From contig DAOUTX010000092.1 of the NCBI GenBank assembly GCA_030668465.1, positions 1 through 5,023 on the forward strand: DNA of 5,023 nt. Direction: 5' to 3'. Under the pieces are notes generated by a model that made no database searches, had not been told where the DNA came from, and was given only the letters and a program-made list of their open reading frames with translations. The first letter of the stretch is position 1. Each line of letters begins with the position of its first letter. Shown here one piece after another: positions 1-4,924 of this stretch. The position numbers were made by a program, and so were the translations under genes. Source of the DNA: Atribacterota bacterium. GTDB lineage: Bacteria; Atribacterota; Phoenicimicrobiia; Phoenicimicrobiales; Phoenicimicrobiaceae.

Positions 1-100
1 TAGCTAGAAATTGTCTTTCAGCAGCCATCCCAAAACTAAGCATTCCCATTACTAAACTAATTGCTAATACTAAAATTAATATTGTCTTATTTTTTAACAT
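1..100 (-). CDS. N-terminus of a secreted protein, possibly TRAP/TAXI-type solute-binding protein (partial)
   Basis: The gene starts at the ATG at 98-100 and runs off the left edge after 33 codons. The visible part is a classical signal peptide: a short basic start (MLKNK), a hydrophobic core of about 17 residues, and a small-residue cleavage site near GMAA before ERQFLA. An AAAGGAGA ribosome binding site lies 8 bases upstream, so the start is well supported. The mature start ERQFLA resembles the beginning of TAXI-family TRAP transporter solute-binding proteins, where a similar stretch leads into a glycine-rich segment. That segment lies outside the window, so this is only an inference. The protein is probably exported to the cell surface. 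It is separated from ybeY by 218 bases containing its own promoter, so it is likely a different transcription unit. Another extracytoplasmic binding protein or lipoprotein-like product is possible, although no lipobox cysteine is seen. Confidence 0.72.
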   Translation of the reverse strand, partial: MLKNKTILILVLAISLVMGMLSFGMAAERQFLA

Positions 101-108
101 TAATAGAT

Positions 109-116
109 TCTCCTTT
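109..116 (-). promoter_or_regulatory. Ribosome binding site of the secreted-protein gene
   Basis: The minus strand reads AAAGGAGA, with 8 bases before the ATG at 98-100. It is a near-ideal Shine-Dalgarno sequence and fixes the start of the partial gene. Confidence 0.85.
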
Positions 117-184
117 AATTTTTATAATTTTTTAAAACATAATCTTACATAATAACTAAAAGCAAATATTTTGTAAGTCTATAT

Positions 185-194
185 CTCACCTCCC
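185..194 (-). other. Isolated Shine-Dalgarno-like sequence without a usable start codon
   Basis: The minus strand reads GGGAGGTGAG, a near-perfect complement of the 16S rRNA 3' end. No ATG, GTG or TTG follows at normal distance. The GTG inside the motif opens a 14-codon frame ending at a TAA, but no ribosome binding site precedes it. It lies in the long leader of the downstream secreted-protein gene. It may be chance, a remnant of a lost gene, or a leader element. Confidence 0.3.
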
Positions 195-244
195 ATTTTT
201 TAAGATTTTTTGTTTAGCAAATCATACTAAGTATTTTTTCTACA

Positions 245-282
245 TATTTACTTTTATTTAAAATAACCTGAAAAAGTAAATA
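245..282. repeat. Perfect 11-base inverted repeat in the leader of the secreted-protein gene
   Basis: The arm TATTTACTTTT (245-255) is perfectly complementary to AAAAGTAAATA (272-282), with a 16-base spacer. It lies 19 bases downstream of the predicted -10 box, in the transcribed leader. It could be an operator for a dimeric regulator or an mRNA stem-loop. The AT-rich background raises the chance of coincidence. Confidence 0.4.
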
Positions 283-308
283 AATATAATAACTAATTTT
301 ATTATATT
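283..308. repeat. Perfect 10-base inverted repeat overlapping the -10 box
   Basis: AATATAATAA (283-292) and TTATTATATT (299-308) are exact inverted copies separated by 6 bases, immediately next to the 245-282 inverted repeat. The right arm covers the predicted -10 hexamer at 301-306. It starts 11 bases after the ybeY stop. It could be an operator covering the promoter or a weak AT-only terminator of the ybeY operon, since the minus-strand stem is followed by a T-rich stretch. Confidence 0.4.
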
Positions 309-329
309 AAACATCGGATTACAAATCAA
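301..329 (-). promoter_or_regulatory. Sigma-70-type promoter for the secreted-protein gene
   Basis: On the minus strand a -35 box TTGATT (329-324) and a consensus -10 box TATAAT (306-301) are separated by exactly 17 bases. The -35 lies within the last codons of ybeY and the -10 lies 13 bases past its stop. Transcription would begin near position 294 and give a leader of about 190 bases before the ATG at 100. The hexamers and spacing are seen directly; activity is inferred, and AT-rich DNA yields such matches by chance more often. Confidence 0.55.
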
Positions 330-765
330 ATATTTTCAAGATTTTGCTCTCTTTTTCCCGCATAATTTTATAATCTTTACCTTTTTCGTGATCATGACCT
401 GTTAAGTGCAATAAGCCGTGAATTAGTAATACTGTTAACTCTTTTTCCAGGCTATGATTTAAGTTATCTGCCTGCCTTTGGGCAGTCTCTGCGGAGACAA
501 TTATATCTCCCAAAAGCTTATTACTCTCTACCTCCGGAGATTTGATAGCTCCTTCCTGCAAACTAAAAGATAAAACATCGGTTGGTTTATCAATCCCTCG
601 ATATTTATTATTCAGTGACCTTATAAATTTATCATCAGTAAACAAAACACTGATTTCAGTTTCTTCATCAACCTTTAGATATTGCAGAACCTTTTTGATT
701 TTTCCTTCTATCTTTTTTTGATTTAGCTTTATTATTTTTTGTTGATTTTTTATTAGAATTTCCAT
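319..765 (-). CDS. ybeY: Endoribonuclease YbeY (16S rRNA maturation factor)
   Basis: YbeY is a zinc-dependent endoribonuclease-family protein of the cytoplasm, known for 16S rRNA 3'-end processing, ribosome quality control and sRNA-linked regulation. The 148-residue length is normal for the family. The diagnostic H3xH5xH metal motif is intact in HGLLHLTGHDH, with ligands H116, H120 and H126. The conserved central segment NKYRGIDKPTDVLSF lies at residues 53-67 and GDIIVS at 86-91. The ATG at 763-765 gives a family-like N-terminus (MEILIKN). The upstream signal is weak: GAAGAG followed by an A-rich spacer of 10 bases, so translation is probably coupled to pgpH. Its first 98 bases overlap the end of pgpH in another frame, which is unusually long. 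It is the last gene of the phoH-pgpH-ybeY group. No era, dgkA or cdd follows it, unlike in many Firmicutes. The assignment is secure. Confidence 0.96.
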   Translation of the reverse strand: MEILIKNQQKIIKLNQKKIEGKIKKVLQYLKVDEETEISVLFTDDKFIRSLNNKYRGIDKPTDVLSFSLQEGAIKSPEVESNKLLGDIIVSAETAQRQADNLNHSLEKELTVLLIHGLLHLTGHDHEKGKDYKIMREKESKILKIFDL

Positions 766-2956
766 TCTTTTTTTTCTCTTCTTTTATTTTTTTTATTAAA
801 TCCTCATCGGGATATTCCACCCGGCTATGAAACATTCCAGTAAGTATCCGGGAAAAACTATCTCCAATTTTATCTAAATCTTTCAAGGTTAAATCACATT
901 CTTCAAGCTGGCCATTTTCTAAATTTCTCTGGATAATCTCTTTCACCAGGGTTTTTATTCTGGTTGCCGTAGGATTAGTTAAACTTCTGGTTGCCGCTTC
1001 TAATGAATCAGCTAATAAAATAATTCCCGCTTCTTTAGTCTGGGGTTTTGGTCCGGAATAACGGTAATTCTCTTCGGCAACTGTATCATTAGCTGAGCCA
1101 TTTTCTTTTAAAGCTCTGTGGAAGAAATAGGTAATCAAGTTGGTTCCATGGTGTTGGGCAATTATATCAATTATATCCTTGGGGAGTTTATTTTTTTCCG
1201 CTAATTCTAACCCCTCTTTGACATGAGAGGCAATTACCAAAGCGCTTAAACTGGGTTCCATCTCATCATGAATATTTTTATATGCTTCTTGATTCTCTGT
1301 AAAGAAATAAGGTCTTTTTATTTTACCTATATCGTGGTAAATGGCACCTACTCGAGCTAACAACCCATTACCTCCAATCTCTTCGGCAGCAGTCTCAGAT
1401 AGATTTCCTACAACTATGCTGTGATGATAGGTACCGGGTGCTTCCAATATCATCTTTTTTAGTAAAAGCTGGTTAGGATTAGATAATTCCATCAGTTTAA
1501 AAGAGGTGGTGATATCGAAATAACTTTCTAAAAAAGGTAGGATTCCGATAGTTAAAATGACTGCTAAAAAACCGTTTAGCACTCCCCATAAATTGTTTTG
1601 TAAAATTAGATAATAACTTTCATTATTGATTAAACCCAAAGCTGATATAGTAATTATATTAACTCCGGCAATAATTAACCCTGCACGGGTCAGGCTTGAC
1701 CTTTGGGTAGCTTTCCGAATGCTATATATAGCTACAATCCCACTAATTATAGAGACTAAACTATAATTTAATCCGCCTCCCGGAATGAATCCTACTAACA
1801 AGCTTAATATGACGGTAAGTAATATGGCAATATTAGGACCTAAAGATATGGCAATTAACATTGAGGCAGAAGCAATAGGCATTAAATACCCTGATGCCTG
1901 ACTTGCTATTTTAGCGAGCAAAACAACAAAAATAGAAATAATGCCCAGCAATATCAATTTGTTTACATTTTCATAAATATCAGGATAAAAGTAGCTCAAA
2001 TATAAAAAAACCACTAAAAGACAGATCACAGTAATCATAATTATTCCAATAATGTTGGAAAAATTTATCTTGGGATTTTTTAGTCCTAAAGCATTAAGAA
2101 TGGCAATGTCTTCCGAAATTACCACTTCTCCTTTTCTTATAATTATCTGCCCTTTTTGAATTGTTCTCATAACATCATCTACTGAAGTGATGGCTTCCTG
2201 ACGTCTTTTTTCTGTATCTTCTTCATTTAAAAATAAACTTGGTAGAAGCAAAGATGTAGCAATATCACTGGCAATCAAGGCATCGTGATGATCAAGGGAA
2301 ATCTCACTAATCTCTCTAATTAATTGTTTTTTAGCATTTTCTAAATCATCTATTTTAATTCCTTGTTCCATAATTTTTCTCATAGAACTTTTAATATCTA
2401 CCCTTATTTTCTCTAAAGATAAATTATCGAATTGAAAACTTTCAACTATGATCTTTTCACTAATATATAATCCTAAATCTTCATTTATTTCATTAGCCAT
2501 TTCGTTTAATTCATCATCTGTCAATCTCTTAGCGGTCTCCTTTATATCATCATTAGTATCTTTAGATAATTCATCAATTTTTTCTTTGTATTCTTTTATC
2601 TTTGAAAAGAGACTATCTATTTGTTTTTCAACATTTTCAATATTTGGTAAATTTAAATCATATACTTCTTTTATCGATTTGGCAGCCTTTTCTCTTAAAT
2701 TTTGTGTTACCTCTAAATCTACAAATTCAAAATCCCCCGGGGACAAAATATCTTTAGAACAGATTTGCCCTTCTTTTAAGAGAATTTTATCCGGAAAAAA
2801 ATTAATAGACAGAACGAGGGTAATTGCCATTAACAAAATAAAAAATATAGATATTTTTTGTATTATTATTCTATTAATTAATTTTTTCTTTTGCATATTT
2901 TTACCTGACATTTTATCTCTGCTTTTCCATTTATTCCATTTCTCATATAGTTTCAC
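668..2956 (-). CDS. pgpH: 7TM-HD family cyclic-di-AMP phosphodiesterase PgpH
   Basis: This is a membrane HD-domain phosphodiesterase of the PgpH/YqfF family, whose studied members hydrolyse the second messenger c-di-AMP to pApA. A transmembrane helix at about residues 31-53 is followed by an extracytoplasmic 7TMR-HDED domain (about 55-298). Several membrane helices span about 300-475, and a cytoplasmic HD domain follows from about 495. The HD metal residues are visible: H512 in the YHHS motif, H541-D542 in YHDIGK, H578, H602-H603 in QHHG, and D650 in LLADSLEA. The family core ends near FHSRVEYP (709-716). The remaining 46 residues are an almost pure Lys/Asn/Ser tail, and the last 31 or so overlap ybeY. 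The start shown is GTG, 9 bases after the phoH stop, with AAAGGGAG 12 bases upstream. In-frame ATG codons at residues 16 and 21 are alternatives and keep all domains. Function is confident; the exact N- and C-termini are not. Confidence 0.95.
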   Translation of the reverse strand: MKLYEKWNKWKSRDKMSGKNMQKKKLINRIIIQKISIFFILLMAITLVLSINFFPDKILLKEGQICSKDILSPGDFEFVDLEVTQNLREKAAKSIKEVYDLNLPNIENVEKQIDSLFSKIKEYKEKIDELSKDTNDDIKETAKRLTDDELNEMANEINEDLGLYISEKIIVESFQFDNLSLEKIRVDIKSSMRKIMEQGIKIDDLENAKKQLIREISEISLDHHDALIASDIATSLLLPSLFLNEEDTEKRRQEAITSVDDVMRTIQKGQIIIRKGEVVISEDIAILNALGLKNPKINFSNIIGIIMITVICLLVVFLYLSYFYPDIYENVNKLILLGIISIFVVLLAKIASQASGYLMPIASASMLIAISLGPNIAILLTVILSLLVGFIPGGGLNYSLVSIISGIVAIYSIRKATQRSSLTRAGLIIAGVNIITISALGLINNESYYLILQNNLWGVLNGFLAVILTIGILPFLESYFDITTSFKLMELSNPNQLLLKKMILEAPGTYHHSIVVGNLSETAAEEIGGNGLLARVGAIYHDIGKIKRPYFFTENQEAYKNIHDEMEPSLSALVIASHVKEGLELAEKNKLPKDIIDIIAQHHGTNLITYFFHRALKENGSANDTVAEENYRYSGPKPQTKEAGIILLADSLEAATRSLTNPTATRIKTLVKEIIQRNLENGQLEECDLTLKDLDKIGDSFSRILTGMFHSRVEYPDEDLIKKIKEEKKKNGNSNKKSTKNNKAKSKKDRRKNQKGSAISKG
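768..775 (-). other. Run of eight A residues at the pgpH/ybeY junction (slippage or indel site)
   Basis: The coding strand carries A8 in pgpH codons 728-730, just before the ybeY ATG. In the frame as given, pgpH continues to a stop at 668-670. With one additional A, the frame would read four more codons (E-W-K-F) and stop at TAA 753-755. That would give a 13-base overlap with ybeY, typical of translationally coupled genes. The site may be a sequencing or assembly indel, a real mutation or a transcriptional slippage site. The sequence alone does not decide. Confidence 0.5.
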
Positions 2957-2965
2957 GAGGTTGAA

Positions 2966-3952
2966 TCACTCCCTTTCCTGATTCCGTAAATCTTCCCTTT
3001 CGTAAGCGCGAATAATCTCTTGAACCAATCTGTGTCTCACCACGTCCCGATCATTAAGGTATATAAATTCGATACCTTTTATTTTTTTAAGTATCTTTGC
3101 CACTCTTGTTAATCCGGAATGTTCTTTGAGTGGTAAATCTACCTGAGTAATATCTCCATTAATTATAACTTTAGAACCAAAACCAAAGCGGGTTAAAAAC
3201 ATCTTCATCTGACCTAAAGTAGTATTTTGAGCATCATCCAAGATAATAAAGGAATTATTTAAGGTTCTTCCCCTCATATAGGCCAAAGGGGCTATTTCTA
3301 CTATCCCTCTTTCCATATACTTTTGGAATTTTTCGGAAGGCATCATTTCGTACATTGCATCATACAAGGGGCGAAAATAGGGGTCTATCTTTTCTAATAA
3401 ATCTCCGGGTAAATAACCTAAACTTTCCCCGGCTTCTACCGCTGGTCTAACCAAAATTATTCTATCTACTTCTTTATTCTTTAAGGCAGACAGAGCAATA
3501 GCTACTGCTAAGTAGGTCTTTCCCGTACCAGCAGGTCCGATAACAAAGACAATATCATTTTTTTTAACGGCATCTATATATTTCTGTTGACCTAAGGTTT
3601 TTGGCCTAATCTCTTTATCTTTTTTGAAAACGTAAATCACATCTTTGTATATTAATTTCCAATCTACAGTCTGGTTATTCTGAGACATTTCAATATGGTA
3701 TTTTACCTGTGCTAGAGAAAGTGGCTGCCCTTTCCTAATTATGGAGAGTAGGCCTTCAATTATTTTTACAGCTTTATCCGTTTCACTCTTTATCCCTGAA
3801 ATAACTAACTTGCTATCATTTTGTGTTGATATTTTTACAGGAAAATATTGGTTGATAAATTTAATATTTTCATCATATTGTCCAAATAGTTCTCTTATTT
3901 CATCTTTATTATTAATTAATATGCTTTTACTTATATTTTTATCTTTTTCTAT
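2966..3952 (-). CDS. phoH: PhoH family ATPase, full-length frame with non-canonical (ATA) start
   Basis: PhoH proteins are cytoplasmic P-loop ATPases, probably acting on RNA; their exact role is not settled. With the ATA start at 3950-3952 the protein has 328 residues, the usual length for the bacterial family. The Walker A motif GPAGTGKT lies at about 139-146, LVRPAVEAGESLGYLPGD at about 167-184, and the Walker B region IILDDAQNTT at about 236-245. GDITQVDLP follows near 266. The first in-frame ATG (3686-3688) would give only 240 residues and lose the N-terminal domain. The 88 codons upstream read as genuine PhoH N-terminus, for example ELFGQYDENIKFI and LLSIIRKGQPLSLAQVKYHIE. No ATG, GTG or TTG occurs in this frame back to the TGA at 3989-3991. 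The ATA at 3950-3952 has AGGGA 6 bases upstream and is the best-placed start. Walker B carries DD where DE is usual. The gene may be expressed from an ATA codon, or the original ATG has been mutated. Confidence 0.88.
   Translation of the reverse strand: MEKDKNISKSILINNKDEIRELFGQYDENIKFINQYFPVKISTQNDSKLVISGIKSETDKAVKIIEGLLSIIRKGQPLSLAQVKYHIEMSQNNQTVDWKLIYKDVIYVFKKDKEIRPKTLGQQKYIDAVKKNDIVFVIGPAGTGKTYLAVAIALSALKNKEVDRIILVRPAVEAGESLGYLPGDLLEKIDPYFRPLYDAMYEMMPSEKFQKYMERGIVEIAPLAYMRGRTLNNSFIILDDAQNTTLGQMKMFLTRFGFGSKVIINGDITQVDLPLKEHSGLTRVAKILKKIKGIEFIYLNDRDVVRHRLVQEIIRAYEREDLRNQERE
2969..2976 (-). promoter_or_regulatory. Ribosome binding site of pgpH inside the phoH 3' end
   Basis: AAAGGGAG on the minus strand overlaps the last codons of phoH just before its TGA (2966-2968). 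The distance to the GTG at 2956 is 12 bases, somewhat long. It supports coupled translation of phoH and pgpH and slightly favours the GTG over the later ATGs, whose upstream sequences are weaker. Confidence 0.6.
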
Positions 3953-3958
3953 TATATT

Positions 3959-3963
3959 TCCCT
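3959..3963 (-). promoter_or_regulatory. Ribosome binding site deciding the phoH start
   Basis: AGGGA on the minus strand lies 6 bases upstream of the ATA codon at 3950-3952 and 3 bases upstream of another ATA at 3953-3955. The spacing favours the first. The first ATG, at 3688, has no comparable purine-rich signal in the bases directly ahead of it. Confidence 0.5.
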
Positions 3964-4005
3964 GCTTTCGTAAAATATAGTAATAAACTCATATCTCGTA
4001 CAGAC

Positions 4006-4026
4006 TAGCGTGTAGCGATTAGCGTA
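4006..4026 (+). repeat. Left heptamer array, TAGCGTN x 3
   Basis: Three consecutive 7-base units read TAGCGTG, TAGCGAT and TAGCGTA. This is the inverted counterpart of the array at 4400-4427 and marks the left tip of the inverted-repeat element, 54 bases from the proposed phoH start. Confidence 0.65.
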
Positions 4027-4207
4027 AAAGTATACATTTGGTAATATAGTTAGTTAGTTACCTGGTTAAATGGTTAATTAATTATTAGATAAAAGAGAAT
4101 TGCTTATAGTAATTAGTTTTCAGAACATAAATAAAAATTTAAAGCGAAAAACGGAAAACCATAATTCAAACTTTTTCTAATGAAATAAATTATTATTTTT
4201 AAGTAGG

Positions 4208-4225
4208 GATCGGATTTATCCGATC
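4208..4225. other. Central hairpin with TTTA loop in the inverted-repeat element
   Basis: GATCGGA (4208-4214) pairs perfectly with TCCGATC (4219-4225) around a four-base loop, near the middle of the element. It is the most GC-rich stem in the non-coding stretch. On the plus strand it is followed by GAGTTTTAATG, and on the minus strand by no immediate T run, so it is at best a weak terminator. It may instead be a structural part of the element. Confidence 0.45.
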
Positions 4226-4292
4226 TGAGTTTTAATGTATTCTTTCGCTACATGTTTTTACGCTAGTTCTTCTTTGCTATATCCATATACCG

Positions 4293-4306
4293 TATATTAT
4301 AATATA
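4293..4306. repeat. Perfect 14-base AT palindrome
   Basis: TATATTATAATATA is identical to its own reverse complement. It contains a TATAAT-like hexamer on both strands and lies in the right half of the inverted-repeat element. No matching -35 box was recognised, so promoter activity is not claimed. Confidence 0.35.
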
Positions 4307-4399
4307 TTAATTTGAACTATGAATTCTATCTCCTAGCTTCTTTGTTTTATTTTTTTAACTAGCTAACCAAGTAACTAACTAACCATTTAACTAATTATA

Positions 4400-4427
4400 T
4401 ACGCTAAACGCTGTACGCTCTACGCTA
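4400..4427 (+). repeat. Right heptamer array, TACGCTN x 4
   Basis: Four consecutive 7-base units read TACGCTA, AACGCTG, TACGCTC and TACGCTA. It is the inverse of the left array at 4006-4026. A degenerate copy in the same orientation lies near 4245-4265, where two recognisable units stand 14 bases (two periods) apart. Confidence 0.68.
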
Positions 4428-4449
4428 GTTTTGTTCACTAACGACTAAT

Positions 4450-4887
4450 TTATCCCAACCTTTTGTATCTCTGAAAATCATAAGGCCTTAGAGCTCTGGG
4501 CGGAGCAATTATTTCTGATAATATTATTCCGTTAATTAGAATATTATCAGATAAATATATTCCCAATCCACTTTCCTGATCAGTTGTAATTTCTTCTCTG
4601 TCTTTTACTGCCGGTTTATCGGTTAAAATTTCTTTATCCTTTTTCTGGTAATATTCTTTAACCTCGTCATCTATAATAATTTTATCCTTTTTTTCTATAT
4701 TATCAACTTGTTTTATATTAGTCTTCTCCTCAGGTGAACCAGTTTCATCCTGAATTTCCGAAAATTCCAAGATAGAATCATCTTCTTCTTTCCGTATTAA
4801 GTTATAAGATCTTCTTTTCTTATTTCCTATACGGCTTAACAAACTTATTATAATATAGAAAATAAATATATATAAAACCAATGACAT
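4450..4887 (-). CDS. Small single-pass membrane protein of unknown function
   Basis: I do not recognise a named family. The 145-residue product starts with a hydrophobic segment (about residues 2-18), followed directly by GNKKRR, which suggests a single N-terminal membrane anchor with the rest in the cytoplasm. Residues 30-105 are highly charged, rich in Glu, Asp and Lys, and probably disordered or coiled. The end is more ordered-looking: GLGIYLSDNILINGIILSEI followed by APPRALRPY (residues 107-136). This resembles a short C-terminal SEIxxPPRAxRPY motif that I believe recurs in small uncharacterised Firmicutes proteins, though I cannot verify it here. The ATG at 4885-4887 has AAAGAGGAT 10 bases upstream and lies 37 bases after the floA stop, so cotranscription with floA is likely. 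A link to FloA membrane domains is suggested only by position. Confidence 0.8.
   Translation of the reverse strand: MSLVLYIFIFYIIISLLSRIGNKKRRSYNLIRKEEDDSILEFSEIQDETGSPEEKTNIKQVDNIEKKDKIIIDDEVKEYYQKKDKEILTDKPAVKDREEITTDQESGLGIYLSDNILINGIILSEIIAPPRALRPYDFQRYKRLG
4514..4551. repeat. Perfect 12-base inverted repeat within the small membrane protein gene
   Basis: TCTGATAATATT (4514-4525) and AATATTATCAGA (4540-4551) are exact inverted copies with a 14-base loop. They lie in the codons for the C-terminal LSDNILINGIILSE segment, about 60 bases before the stop. A stem could form in the mRNA. It may reflect codon choice for similar residues on both sides rather than a regulatory element. Confidence 0.4.
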
Positions 4888-4897
4888 TGTTTATTCT

Positions 4898-4906
4898 ATC
4901 CTCTTT
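4898..4906 (-). promoter_or_regulatory. Ribosome binding site of the small membrane protein
   Basis: The minus strand reads AAAGAGGAT, with 10 bases before the ATG at 4885-4887. It lies in the short gap after floA and supports this start. Confidence 0.65.
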
Positions 4907-4924
4907 AAATGAAATAATATTATC

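Larger units (their letters stand above)
4004..4429. repeat. 426-base inverted-repeat element, MITE-like, upstream of phoH
   Basis: The stretch between the small membrane protein and phoH (3953-4449) holds no recognisable gene. It is largely occupied by an element starting ACTAGCG (4004) and ending with its inverse CGCTAGT (4429). The two arms, about 65 bases each, are imperfect inverted copies. The clearest match is 4049-4068 (GTTAGTTAGTTACCTGGTTA) with the reverse complement of 4364-4383, identical at 19 of 20 positions and lying 45 and 46 bases from the respective ends. The tips are 7-base tandem arrays. A third, degenerate tip-like copy occurs inside at about 4245-4267, in the orientation of the right tip. 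The centre holds a short GC-richer hairpin. No transposase frame is seen, and no target-site duplication was recognised. It could be a non-autonomous mobile element, a decayed palindromic repeat family, or locally expanded simple repeats. Confidence 0.6.

Noticed and set aside
101..318. Riboswitch in the long leader
   Set aside because: The leader is almost entirely A and T and contains no conserved riboswitch core that I recognise. Only simple inverted repeats are visible.
2448..2981. Plus-strand open frame of 177 codons
   Set aside because: It lies opposite the N-terminal third of pgpH. Its Ser/Phe/Ile-rich translation is the mirror of Lys/Glu/Asp-rich coding sequence, with no family features.
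3686..3688. ATG at 3686-3688 as the phoH start
   Set aside because: It would remove about 88 conserved-looking residues, lacks a good ribosome binding site and gives an unusually short protein.
3741..3980. Plus-strand open frame of 79 codons upstream of the phoH ATG
   Set aside because: The opposite strand here encodes the real PhoH N-terminus in frame with phoH, so this is a shadow.
3990..3992. Minus-strand ATG at 3990-3992 as the phoH start
   Set aside because: It is in a different frame and stops after 17 codons. It would need a frameshift to reach phoH, and its translation does not resemble a PhoH N-terminus.
3993..4100. Sigma-70 promoter for phoH in the left arm of the element
   Set aside because: TATACT and TATATT hexamers occur on the minus strand, but none has a convincing -35 box at 16-18 bases.
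4208..4240. Intrinsic terminator between the small protein gene and phoH
   Set aside because: The 7-base stem is good, but no run of T residues follows directly on the minus strand and only a four-T run after a gap on the plus strand.
4004..4429. CRISPR array
   Set aside because: The repeat units are 4-7 bases, contiguous and without spacers. Nothing here has the 23-45 base repeat with unique spacers needed for an array.
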